Counted from the stretch's first letter, positions 24,565-34,768 are shown. The stretch is 64,000 nucleotides of DNA from Dryocosmus kuriphilus (GCA_038277395.1 CM076190.1:255785989-255849988), one strand, 5' to 3'. The notes: generated by a model not told the origin, from the sequence alone. Numbers and translations are program-made.

Positions 24565-25110
24565 GGATGGTGAGTTATCATGCTGATCAAATTCTTCTTT
24601 TTAATCTTCATCTTGTGACTACAATTACCTCCATTCATTGTGCATGAGCACAGAATCTTCTAGAATCTTTGAGAAAACCAGAGTGGTAAATTATATAGTA
24701 GTCCTATTCTGTAGACATCTGCTCAAATAATGACAGCAAAATTTAGATGTTAATATTTTTTTACTTTTTATACCTATTTGCATCATCTATCGTTGAAAAT
24801 AAAACTAATGATTAGACATTTGAAAAACGTTTTTACTTTTAAAGATTAACCTAACTAATGATTAACTAATGGTTTATATGTATATCACAAGCATTTGCCA
24901 CATATGCATTAGGATTTAAAATGGTGTTTGTATATTCCAACATAATGCGGTACCTCAGTCTGAGATTTCAGGCAATCCTGAACAAGGCGGAAGCACATAC
25001 GTTGAAACGATGTTAAAAAAATGTTGAGTCGACGTCAAACCAAAGTTGATTCAACGTTGGTTCAACGTTGGCTCAACATTGCAAAAAAATTGATTACATA
25101 TCTGATATGT

Positions 25111-25330
25111 CAAGCCTAGCCACTTTACATATACTTTATTGCCACGTTTCTTGATTATTTTTTTCCACAAGGTATACGCCTGGATGGTTTTCTTTGAAAA
25201 GTTCCTATTCATAGAACCCGCCAGCGATAGTTTGCTCTTGATAGTCCTTGTGCTTGTACGCCGCTGGATTGTTGGATATAACTTGAGTGACAGTGAATAT
25301 CCCTCTTGTCCAGTTGGGAGGTGTATACTT
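25111..25330 (-). pseudogene. Left-arm copy 1 of integrase C-terminal tail with chromodomain
   Basis: The minus strand reads KYTPPNWTREIFTVTQV, then AYKHKDYQEQ, GGFYE, ELFKENHPGVYLVE and, after a frameshift, KRGNKVYVKWLG. This order (TPNW.TEIF, GGFYE.EL, HPDVYLVEK, VYVKWLG) is typical of the C-terminal tail and chromodomain of Polinton/Maverick integrases, where the chromodomain follows the DDE core. The core itself is absent. A TAG after GGFYE is shared with the right arm, so that mutation predates the palindrome. Codon order on the minus strand runs away from the palindrome centre. Confidence 0.65.
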
Positions 25331-25439
25331 TAGCTTACCTTCATAATAATTTACGTCTAGAGTTTATTATATAACGCCATATACATAGAGAGATGTCGAT
25401 TGCGCAGGCGCAAAGCTATTGTCACATGAAACATAACCT

Positions 25440-25846
25440 CTAATCATGAAACAAAAACCGAGTCGCCATATTTTATTACGTAGATGACGCCAGTATAGCT
25501 GTAAGGGTTCTGCAACTCAGTCGGTAAGACGAGAGAGCTTTCACACCATTTCTCCTCTTCCAATGTTCCCTGAAATTTCATAATTACAATCTGTTCAATC
25601 AAATCATACCATTTTGCCTGTTCCAACTCTAAAAATATTCCCTAAAATTTAAGAATCACAATTTGTGCAATCGATTCACACCATTTTCCCTATACCAACT
25701 CTAAAAACGTTACCCTGAAATTTATTTTTCCCCTTTCCAGCTAATAAAACTGAGGACAATATTTTCCCCCTCTCCAGCTGATAAAACTGAGGACAATTTT
25801 TTTCCCCCTTTCAAGCTGATAAAACTGAGCAGTATGAGGAAAAGGC
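25440..25846. repeat. Left half of central tandem repeats
   Basis: Three copies of a phrase of about 36 bp (CCAGCTGATAAAACTGAGGACAAT with a CCCCCTTTC lead) occupy about 25,725-25,835. Outside them are repeats of about 65 bp containing CACCATTTTCC and CAACTCTAAAAA. An open frame at 25,444-25,626 lies within these repeats and is probably chance. Mirrored at 25,885-26,290. Confidence 0.7.
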
Positions 25847-25884
25847 GGATGAGGAGACTATGAGCTTGCACATGGTCCTCATCC
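25847..25884. repeat. Palindrome centre: 9-bp stem and 20-nt loop
   Basis: GGATGAGGA at 25,847-25,855 pairs with TCCTCATCC at 25,876-25,884. The 20 bases between them are the only unpaired spacer of the whole 16-kb inverted repeat. Confidence 0.85.
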
Positions 25885-26393
25885 ACCTCATACTACTCAG
25901 TTTTATCAGCTGGAAAGGGGGAAAAAATTGTCCTCAGTTTTATCAGCTGGAGAGGGGGAAAAGATTGTCCTCAGTTTTATTAGCTGGAAGGGGGGAAAAT
26001 AAATTTCAGGGTAACGTTTTTAGAGTTCGTACAGGGAAAATGGTGTGATTCGATTGCACAAATTGTGATTTTTAAATTTTAGGGAATATTTTTAGAGTTG
26101 GAACAGGCAAAATGGTATGATTTGATTGAACAGATTGTAATTATGAAATTTCAGGGAACATTGGAAGAGGAAAAATGGTATGAAAGCTCTCTCGTCTTAC
26201 CGACTGAGTTGCAGAACCCTTACAGCTATACTGGCGTCATCTACGTAATAAAATATGGCGACTCTGTTTTTGTTTCATGATTAGAAGTTATGTTTCATGT
26301 GAAAATTACTTTGCGCCTGCGCAATCGACATCTCTCTATGTATATGGCGTTGTATAATAAACTCTAGGCGTAAATTATTATGAAGGTAAGCTA

Positions 26394-26613
26394 AAGTATA
26401 CACCTCCCAACTGGACAAGAGAGATATTCACTGTCACTCAAGTTATATCCAACAATCCAGCGGCGTACAAGCACAAGGACTATCAAGAGCAAACTATCGC
26501 TGGCGGATTCTATGAATAGGAACTTTTCTAAGAGAAGCATCCAGACGTATACCTTGTGGAAAAAAATAATCAAGAAACGTGGCAATAAAGTATATGTAAA
26601 GTGGCTAGGCTTG
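26394..26613 (+). pseudogene. Right-arm copy 1 of integrase C-terminal tail with chromodomain
   Basis: The product reads KYTPPNWTREIFTVTQV, AYKHKDYQEQ, GGFYE, then EKHPDVYLVEK and, after a frameshift in the A-run near 26,560, KKRGNKVYVKWLGL. The final WLG block marks a chromodomain, a histone-mark reader that Polinton integrases carry after their DDE core to guide insertion. No DDE core lies upstream: the preceding bases are minisatellite. The TAG after GGFYE is shared with the left arm, while a TAA two codons further is private to this arm. A Ty3/gypsy chromovirus integrase is the main alternative. Confidence 0.68.
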
Positions 26614-26639
26614 ACATATCAGATATGTAATCAATTTTT

Positions 26640-26735
26640 TTGCAATGTTGAGCCAACGTTGAACCAACGTTGAATCAACTTTGGTTTGACGTCGACTCAA
26701 CATTTTTTTTAACATCGTTTCAACGTATGTGCTTC
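26640..26735. repeat. Short tandem CAACGTTGAA-type repeats
   Basis: GTTGAGCCAACGTTGAACC followed by further CAACGTTGAATCAACTTTGG phrases form an 11-bp-like, self-complementary tandem. It directly follows the chromodomain remnant and is mirrored at 24,990-25,085. Confidence 0.7.
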
Positions 26736-27101
26736 CGCCTTGTTCAGGATTGCCTGAAATCTCAGACTGAGGTACTGCATTATGTTGGAATATACAAACA
26801 CCATTTTAAATCCTAATGCATATGTGGCAAATGCTTGTGATATACATATAAACCATTAGTTAGGTGAATCTTTAAAAGTAAAAACGTTTTTCAAATGTCT
26901 AATCATTAGTTTTATTTTCAATGATAGATGATGCAAATAGGTATAAAAAGTAAAAAAATATTAACATCTAAATTTTGCTGTCATTATTTGAGCAGATGTC
27001 TACAGAATAGGACTACTATATAATTTACCACTCTGGTTTTCTCGAAGATTCTAGAAGATTCTGTGCTCATGCACAATGAATGGAGGAAATTGGAGTCACA
27101 A

Positions 27102-27396
27102 GATGAAGATTAAAAAGAAGAATTTGATCAACATGATAACTCACCATCCATGACAATCAATAATGATGCTGATGATGATGGTAACCATAATGTAGATGGT
27201 GATGATGATGAAGATGCTGTTAAAAATGACTTTTCCACTGAATATGTAGAAGCAAAATGTTCACATTACTGGGCAGATCCTAATAAATTGATCGATCATT
27301 TGCAGTCACTTTCACAATCCCAAAAAAAACAGAAATAAGACGCTTAAAATAATTGCAACCATTAATGAACTAAGAGAGGTTGGCATTATTGAGTGA
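27102..27396 (+). pseudogene. Right-arm copy A: short acidic protein gene, frameshifted
   Basis: An in-frame stop at about 27,111-27,113 precedes KEEFDQHDNSPS and then ATG at 27,150. Next come an acidic stretch, YVEAKCSHYWADPNKLIDHL and, after a frameshift in the A-run near 27,326, LKIIATINELREVGIIE ending at TGA 27,394-27,396. The copy matches its left-arm partner closely, with substitutions such as I to V and one Asp-repeat length change. Its function is unknown. Confidence 0.5.
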
Positions 27397-28079
27397 TAAT
27401 ATTCTTATTAATTGGTGTAAAAACTATAACAACTGCTGGTTGAATATTTTTAATTGTTGATTTAACATTTGAATTATTGGCTTGAACATTTGCTGTACTT
27501 ATAACTTAAGAATCACATATAAAATGTTATATGTAGTTCTTTACATTTATTATATTGCAATAAATTAAATAAATCTAATTTTCAAAATGTATGTGTATTT
27601 CTTCTTCATTCCTCTCCCCTGAATTCATTTTAGTTAGTGCAAGAGGGGACGAGCTCATCTTTTAAAGCTTTAACATATGATTTAAAGTGTGCAATAATTG
27701 AATCCAACTTTTTTCAATATCTACTTGTTTCAACTTCAAAATAATCCTCCCCAAAACATCCTATTCCTCATATATTTTAATAGTTAACTGAGGTTAATTT
27801 CACTTTTAATATCACTGAACAAAAATCTTTGTACTAGTATGCAAGAAATCAATCATTTTGTCTAATTAGTATAGGAATCAATAGTACAAATCTATTCATT
27901 ATTCATATAGTTCACCTTTTTTATCTCTTGAAGTAGATTTATTTTCAACAGAGTTCAATGTTGACCTAAGAAAAGTATTTTTTGATTGTCAGTGATTGAT
28001 TTCAATACTTCACTAATCATGTTATTATTGCAAGGTTTCATTTAAATGAACTGAGTTTTTAACATATTACTCTGTTTTG

Positions 28080-28229
28080 TTAAAGATTATTCAAAGTTCC
28101 TTACAGTGGATTATAAAATTTATGTAGCTGGTTTATTTGGTAGATTGACTGTGGTTACCTATAACAGGAATAACGCATTGAAATAATTTCAATCTTAATG
28201 AAATAAGAGAGGCTAGCGTTATTAAATAA
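28080..28229 (+). pseudogene. Right-arm copy B: remnant of short Polinton-associated gene
   Basis: VKDYSKFLTVDYK-like sequence, NNALK and EIISIL are visible across frame changes, followed by a degraded RE-type ending and a stop. It is the mirror of 23,482-23,632 and a diverged paralogue of copy A. Confidence 0.48.
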
Positions 28230-28661
28230 GATTTTTATTAGATGATTCTTTAACAGTTTAAGAGATAGTTTGTTGTTTCCAATATTGGAAGTAACACATG
28301 TAATATATATGTAATTGTAAGTTTTATCTCGTTAATTTATAAAACCTGATAAAATAGACCCAACATGGTACTAAGTGTGCAATGTCTTTCTATAAATAAT
28401 ATATAGTTCCTTTAATAAGTTAAATTCAATGTGATTTTTAAACATTATAGGTACTTGTTTATGATATATAATTAATCTTAATTTCTTTTAGCCGAACTCA
28501 TTTTGGTTATTATAAAAGAAAAAATGTAAGAGACTCATTTTAGTTTTAGACTTTTATATAACCGATGGTCTAAGGTTTGTAATTACTGAATGCAAATTTT
28601 GAGTATTTTATGTAACCACAACCTCCAATTCCTGCTCAGTAAATATAATCAAGTTTTGAGA

Positions 28662-28873
28662 AATTTCATGCGTCCAGATTGGACAACAGAGCTATTTATA
28701 GTAAAATCAAATAAGAAATATTGAATCAGTTACTTCGAAGCACTTTCAAAAGTTAAGCATTTCGATATTTATCTGTCGGAAAAAAAGTAATAGAGCTGGG
28801 AAATAGACCGTTTGTAAATAGGTTAGGATTTGATGCTTCTCACAATAGTTGGATAAATAATTCAGACTTGTAG
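28662..28873 (+). pseudogene. Right-arm copy 2 of integrase C-terminal tail with chromodomain
   Basis: Three frames together show NFMRPDWTTELFIV (28,662 onward), ALSKVKHFDIYLSEKK and finally LGFDASHNSWINNSDL ending at TAG 28,871-28,873. The last block is a strong match to the chromodomain end of Polinton-type integrases (WLGF..SHNSWI). This second, more diverged copy lies about 2.27 kb from copy 1 in each arm, so the tail was duplicated before the arms formed. The DDE catalytic core is again missing. Confidence 0.66.
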
Positions 28874-29633
28874 AAGAGGTTCACTCCTCGATTATTACTG
28901 ACAAACGCATTACTCAAAACACTTTAAATCTATGTTATAGCATCTTAGGGGGGATATGTTGTAATAATTTTCGAAGAATTTCGTAAAACGTGAGACTTAC
29001 ATTCGCTGGTCTTTGAATTTATCAACAAATTTCCTGTTTATACATTCCATAGGTATGTGTCACTCATCTCCAGTTATCTCTTTGCTTTTTCAGTAACTAT
29101 AACTCCTTAGCGAATTTCTCTTTGATATTTGTTGACAGGAAGCTGACTTCATATTTTGTGTGACACCAAGAGTAGGTTAAACATGATACACTTATTTTAA
29201 TTTCTAAAATCACATTCTGAGAGATCTCGCAAATACACAGAAATGACTGTAAATTATTTTTACATATTCTGAGATGTACAATTGCTCTTCTAATTATTTT
29301 ACTCTTTAGCATAGACATTAACACTTTACCCAAGAATCACATTATTAACCTTGCAAAATTTCTGTAAAATTGAGAATTTATTGTTTACGTATAATACTAA
29401 TGATCTCTCAGATGACGTTATAGCATTTTGGGGATACGATGTAATATATTGAAAGATTTTGGAAAATGTAATTCTTACTTTCATTATTGAGCTTAACATT
29501 TTTCAGCAATTAAGTAAAATATTTTTTTTTTAGACGACATAACTGCAACCTAAGAATAACAGAGAGAGACTTCTTTTTTTATTGTATGCTAAATCTTCAA
29601 ATCATGGTAGGTAAATTGCTGTTTCTAAAAATA

Positions 29634-29658
29634 AGACAGAGAGAGAGAGAGAGAGAGG
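29634..29658. repeat. (GA)n microsatellite, right arm
   Basis: About 12 GA units, against about 27 in the mirrored left-arm tract. Confidence 0.9.
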
Positions 29659-29849
29659 CCTTTAAAGAAGAACGAGTGTGAAACCTGTTAATAAAATGCA
29701 TGTCACTTTTATCTCAAGCTTCGGGAATGCTGATACTATATTACGTATTTAACATAAACAGATAAACGCACTGATTTAAAGTGGTGCTACAAATGGTAAA
29801 ACCTTCAATAAAATGCATTCTGGTATTGCAGTATTTTATATGACCTGGG

Positions 29850-29869
29850 ATTATTATTATTATTATTAA

Positions 29870-29930
<61 letters not shown>
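29850..29930. repeat. (ATT)n microsatellite, right arm
   Basis: About 80 bp of ATT repeats with one interruption; longer than the left-arm counterpart at 21,781-21,832. Confidence 0.9.
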
Positions 29931-29932
<2 letters not shown>

Positions 29933-30039
29933 GGGTTTGTATGTATCCTCAACTAAGGTACGTACTATCTTTGTTTATTAATATATCTCCCTCTTTATTT
30001 TAAAGTTATAGAAGATTCTATGTACATCATAAATACTCC

Positions 30040-30640
30040 ACGTCGTTACAGAAGTCCAATGTCAGCAACCCACCGTACTTAGTTATTGATTTAATGACAT
30101 TTTAGCACAGACACGAACCATCGTCATCATCACCATCTGTTGGTAAATGATTGTTTTCTCCGAAAACTTAGCGCGGACATGAACCACCATCGTCTGTCAG
30201 TTACTGATTAATTTTACAGACACTCAGCACGTATTTTAGCATGGACATAAACCCTCATCACACTGATTGAATGACTATTTAGCACAGACACGAACCATCA
30301 TCGCACTGATTAATTTAGCACAGACACAAACCATCATGGCCTGTCGGATACTGTCTAATTTTACAGACGTTCAGCATTGACACGAACCATCATCGACTTT
30401 CGATTACTGATTAATTTTGCAGACATTTAGCCTGAAACAGAACCCTTCCACCGAACTGTGGTTTTACAAACATTCAGCTTGGAACAAAACCTTGCTCCTG
30501 AAAGCTATATCTGAGCAACCCGCCGTAATTGAATATTGACTGAATTTCATTTCAGCACGGACGCAAACCATCATCACCTGTCGGTCACTGATTAATTTTA
30601 CAGACACACATTTAGCTCAGACACGAACGATCGGCAAATG
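30040..30640. repeat. Right-arm minisatellite, outer part beyond the solo LTR at 32,640-32,830
   Basis: Reverse complement of the left-arm array at 21,080-21,680: ACGAACCATCATCG, TTAATTTTACAGACA and GCAACCCGCC phrases repeat irregularly. The remaining part of the array lies beyond the solo LTR. Confidence 0.65.
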
Positions 30641-30701
30641 GCGGGTTTTACCTTCGTCAAATTCCTACATAAACTCCTAGCAGTGACGCTTCAAGGACGC
30701 T

Positions 30702-30866
30702 TTGAACTATGAAACCTGTCGATTCATGTTGGCCACTGCCGAGAAGTCGGGAATCGCCGATACAATCTACCTGGAAGCTTCTAGAAAAATTCTCTATGGA
30801 AACTTCCTGCGCAGTACTTTCGAGTTCTCAATGCGTCCCCTGATGTCAAATAAAAACTACTATTAG
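30702..30866 (+). pseudogene. Unrecognised frame, right-arm copy
   Basis: Same product as the left-arm frame at 20,819-21,010 over most of its length. One extra A near 30,855 shifts the frame, so the product ends in SNKNYY. The solo LTR begins about 100 bp downstream. Confidence 0.33.
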
Positions 30867-31319
30867 TGCTGTTATCTCATTTTCGGTGTGGTGAAATTAG
30901 CCGACTTTATTAGTAAGAATTTCTCAGTCATTTCTAATTTTTATTTTTTTCCTTAAGTGTGTGACGAAACGTCCCGCGCAACAGGACGGTTTTTTTTTTT
31001 GCCTTACGACAGGCGCGAATAAATAGCCACAGCACCGACACGGGGGAACGAACTACCATCCCCTCCCCACGGAGCAACCAGTGCGCCGACGAGTCCCACG
31101 GCTCGCGTCATTATAAGCACGAACGAGACGTGGCTCGGGGCACTTCTCTCGTTGCGCCCAGGCGGGTCAAACCGCCTGGTCTCAACGAGACGAAGCTGCA
31201 CTCGTTCCTCTATGGACGGGTACCCCCGTGGTAGAGCTACCGGACGACGACGACGACCCGGCGACGACGACGGACGACACACCCTCCGACACCCTCACTA
31301 CCTTCCTCCCTTATCCTCC

Positions 31320-31815
31320 TCCTGTAACCGACGTATGCGCCGATGGCTGGGTTTCCACCATGGTCGGCCCATGCGACACGGAAGACGTGGTCCAAGTACG
31401 TCCCGGCCACCCTTCCGTCCGGTCAACCCTACCTTCCTCCTGCAACCGACGTATGCGCCGATGGATGGGTTTCCACCATGGTCGGCCCATGCGACACGGA
31501 AGACGTGGTCCAGGTACGTCCCGGCCACCCTCCCGTCCGGTCAACCCTACCTTCCTCCTGTAACCGACGTATGCGCCGATGAATGGGCTTCCACCATGGC
31601 CGGCCCATGCGACACAGAAGCCGCGGTTCAGGGTATCCCCCTAGCCTCCCTTCTGTCCGGTGAACCCGTCCACCTGCCCCTTCCTCGTGACCGACGCGTG
31701 CGCCGATGAATGGGTTTCCACCATGGTCGGCTCACGCGACACGGAAGCCATGGTTCAGGGTACCCCCCTAGCCTCCCTTCCGTCCGGCGAATCCAGTCCA
31801 CCTGCCCTTTCCCCG
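31320..31815. repeat. ~118-bp tandem repeats inside the solo LTR
   Basis: The marker CGACGTATGCGCCGATG recurs at 31,329, 31,447, 31,565 and (variant) 31,692, giving steps of 118, 118 and 127 bp. The unit contains TTTCCACCATGGTCGG and ATGCGACACGGAAG. Confidence 0.88.
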
Positions 31816-32089
31816 TCACACTCCAGAGGCCACTCAAAGCTGACCCAACCGACCAAAGCCGACTGCAAACAGACATCGCAACCCGCGGGCGCCCCTCCGA
31901 CTACCTGTACCGCACCACCGAGGAGGAGCGCCCGAAACTCCGCCGATCCGGACCGATCCGACCGTGGGAGACACCGCTCTCACGACACCGTACTTATTCT
32001 GTTGCAGGAACGATCTGGCTCACCCGCCCGCACCGAACCGTTGCGCCCGCGCACGCCACCGAACACCGGTACGCACATCAACACACCCT

Positions 32090-32345
32090 CGCTCACGTAG
32101 TCACGGTACACCTACACACCTACACGCACACTCAGAACACCTGTACACACGCACGCCAACGAACCTCCGCACACGTACACCTACACACCCACACGTACAC
32201 TCAGAACACTTACACAACCGCACGCCAGCGAATCTCCGCACGCACACACTTATGTATCGCGGCTAACGCACACACACACACCGTACGAGTGTACACGAGC
32301 ACCCTCCGAACACTAACGCACACACACACTCACACGCGCACTAGG
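32090..32345. repeat. CA-rich tandem repeats inside the solo LTR
   Basis: Two imperfect copies of about 70 bp (CACACTCAGAACAC to CGAACCTCCGCACAC) are followed by an irregular (AC)n tract. Confidence 0.7.
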
Positions 32346-33070
32346 TTTAGTAAGAATTGTAAGTTTATAGGGAGAATATACGCTCATATGTTTTGTTCTT
32401 CACACAAATACCGTTGTTATCACTGCTCTAACCCTAACCCCCACACCCTACCCTGGCGAGACTGAAGCATCCGGAGGGGAGACCTTAGAGAGATCTAGGG
32501 AGGGGAGAATAGCAGCGTTACAAGTGATATGAATAAGACACAGTCAATAATTAATTTCCATGCTTGGATTTTCAACATTACTTTTGCTTTTAAAAACTCG
32601 TATAATTATTTACACACACACACGCACACACGAAGACACAGTGAAGTATAGACATTTAACCTGAAACAGAATCCTTCCATCAAACTAAAGTTTTTACAAA
32701 ATTTAGTCTACAGCTCGGCAACCCGCCTTACTTGGTTGAATTCAGACACTTACCATCATCGCCTCATTCCTACTTACTGATTATTGCCTGCAGCTCCGCA
32801 ACCCTCCTTACTTTTTGAAAATTTCTGTAGTGTATCATTTAGATCAGTCTGAGGAACTGTTTTGTAAGAATTAAAATTTTGCCCCTTTTTACGTATCTCT
32901 TACAGTTTTCGATATATTTGCAAATTTTGAAATTTTTCTTTGTGTATCATTTAGATCTGTCCGAAAAAAATCCCTTTCTTTAAAGACATTTTTGTCATAT
33001 CTCCTACCGTTTTCGAGTATTGCAAGGTTTTAGTTTAATGAATTGAATTTTTAGCATATTACTTTGTCGT

Positions 33071-33224
33071 GTTAAAGAATATTTCAAACTTTCTTACAGT
33101 GGATTATAAAATATATGTAGCAGATTTATTTAGTAGATTGACTGTGGTCACTTGAAACAAAAAATAATGCCTTCAAATAATTTCAATGATTAATTAAATA
33201 AGAGAGGTTAGCGTTATTAAATAA
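33071..33224 (+). pseudogene. Right-arm copy C: remnant of short Polinton-associated gene
   Basis: Mirror of 20,056-20,210. NNAFK, IISMIN and IREVSVIK are visible across a frameshift, then a stop. It is a diverged paralogue of copies A and B. Confidence 0.48.
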
Positions 33225-33814
33225 TACTTTTATTAGCTGATTTTTGACAGCTTAAAAGCTCGTTTATTATTTGCAACAGTAGAATTAACACATGTAATAT
33301 ATATGATTGTAAATTTTATCTCGCGAGTTTATAAAAAAACTGGTAAAATATACCCAGAATGATACTAATTATGCAATGTCTTTTTATTACTCTATAATGT
33401 ATGGTTCTTTTAATAAGTTAAATTCAATGTGATTTTTTAAACATTATAGGTACTACCCATCTTCATTTCTTTTACCCGAACTCATTCCGCTTATTATTAT
33501 TATTAAAGTGTAAGAGATCTGAGACCTGTAATAATATAATCATGACAATAAAGAAGAATGCATTCTGACTCCTCACTTCACACTCCGAGCATCCAGGGAC
33601 TTTGAAACTCGTCGAGTTCTCGGGAATCCTCATTCAAACCAACACAAGCTCTCAAATTTACATTTTTTTGGTATATCATTTAGACCTGTCTGAAAACATT
33701 CCCTTTTCTAAATACATTTTTTTCATACCTTTTAACGTTTTCATGTATTGCAAGGTTTTATTTAAATGAATTGGTTTTTTTGAGCATATTATATATAATA
33801 CTTTGTTGTGTTAA

Positions 33815-33906
33815 AGATTACTTCAAAGTTTCTTACAGTGGATTATAAAATTTATGTAGCTGATTTATTTGGTAGATTGATTGCGGTTACTTGAAACAGA
33901 AATAAA
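33815..33906 (+). pseudogene. Right-arm copy D: truncated remnant
   Basis: Mirror of 19,384-19,480. It covers only the middle of the gene; the LRE-type ending is absent. Confidence 0.38.
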
Positions 33907-34768
33907 ATCATTGCATCACATTGCGCAACATTGCATCATCTTGCGTAACTTGTCGAAACTCGTCGAAACGTGTCGATTCTAGAACATTCTCACGCGAATA
34001 ATGAAGGACGCAAAAAGCAAAACAAAAATCTTGGAATTTTGAACATTTTTTTTAGCCTATCATTTAGACCAACACGAGAAAGTTTCCCGTTCTCCTAATC
34101 CCTTTTTCCATATCGCTTACCGTTTTAGAGATATCTGAAAATGTTAAAAAAATGCAAAAAAATCAGAAAAAAATCTTGGAAATTTGACATTTTTTTAAGG
34201 CTATCATTTATATCAGTGCGAAAAACTTTCCACTTGTCCTAATACCTTTTGTCATATCCCTTACGGTTTTCGAGATACGAACAGTTTTGGAAATTGCAAA
34301 AATTTTGGAATTTTGAAAAATTTTTTAGCGCATCAGATAGATTGGCTTGAGAAAGAGTTCTAACAGAATGAAAATTTTGTCCGTTTTTGCATAGCTCTTA
34401 CCGTTTTCGAGATACCTCCAACTTTTGAAAATCCAAAAAAATCAAAAATGTTGGAATTTAAAAAAATTTTTTAAGGCTATCATTTAGATCAGTCTGAGGA
34501 AGTCCCCTTTCTTGTAAGCCCCAAAATTTTGTCCGTTTTTGCGTAGCTCTTACCGTTTTCGAGATACCTCCAACTTTTGAAAATCCAAAAAAAAGCAAAA
34601 ATCTTGGAATTTTGAAAATTTTTTAACGCTATCATTTAGATCAGTCTGAGGAAGTCCCCTTTTTTATAAACCCCATAATTGGTAAATGATTTAGCCCGGA
34701 ACAGAACCCAACCCCTGTAAGAAGGCAAACCCGTCGGGTGGCATCGTAGCCCCCTTGTTATACTACTT

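Larger units (their letters stand above)
30960..32522. mobile_element. Solo LTR (1,563 bp), Ty3/gypsy- or BEL-like
   Basis: The insert begins TGTGACGAAACGTCC and ends GCAGCGTTACA, with TG..CA termini and a 6-bp terminal inverted match (TGTGAC with GTTACA, one mismatch). It is flanked by AGTG on both sides (30,956-30,959 and 32,523-32,526), and the empty site is preserved in the left arm near 20,760. No internal retroviral region or second LTR is present, so this is a solo LTR left by recombination. It is far more GC-rich than the surroundings. Open frames inside it (for example 31,152-31,709) follow the tandem repeats and are not genes. The orientation cannot be decided from motifs I can see. 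Confidence 0.85.
32830..34740. repeat. Right-arm subterminal tandem repeats
   Basis: Reverse complement of the left-arm block at 18,540-20,460. The units carry ATCATTTAGATCAGTCTGAGG and ATCTCTTACCGTTTTCGAG phrases. Confidence 0.7.
18518..34768. mobile_element. 16.25-kb palindromic, Polinton/Maverick-like element
   Basis: The left arm (18,518-25,855, about 7.34 kb) is matched over its length by the reverse complement of the right arm (25,876-34,768, about 7.33 kb once a solo LTR is subtracted). Termini read AGTAGTATAACAAGGGGG and its complement. Both arms hold decayed copies of an integrase tail with a chromodomain, as found in Polinton/Maverick integrases, and of a short acidic-protein gene. 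Long terminal inverted repeats beginning with AG also fit Polintons, but canonical Polintons have a long unique interior with DNA polymerase B and capsid genes, which I do not see. I find no convincing 6-bp target duplication: the flanks CTCTCA and GGCTCA share 4 of 6 bases. The element splits a minus-strand LINE. Confidence 0.7.

Noticed and set aside
25444..26280. A 60-codon frame present in both arms (25,444-25,626 and 26,098-26,280)
   Set aside because: It lies in repeats of about 65 bp, and its conservation is explained by the palindrome itself.
25139..26585. Frames of 64 codons on the strand opposite the integrase tails
   Set aside because: They are antisense shadows of the chromodomain remnants at 25,111-25,330 and 26,394-26,613.
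31004..32465. Several overlapping open frames of 76-251 codons on both strands
   Set aside because: They lie within the GC-rich solo LTR and follow its tandem repeats; different frames of the same repeat stay open, and none shows a protein motif.
18518..34768. Palindrome as a plain hairpin-read or assembly artefact
   Set aside because: The arms differ by substitutions, microsatellite lengths, private stops and a solo LTR with its own target duplication. It is not excluded entirely, since the far end of the window looks poorly polished.
18518..34768. DNA polymerase B, packaging ATPase or capsid genes of a complete Polinton
   Set aside because: I looked for them in both arms on both strands and saw no supporting motifs.
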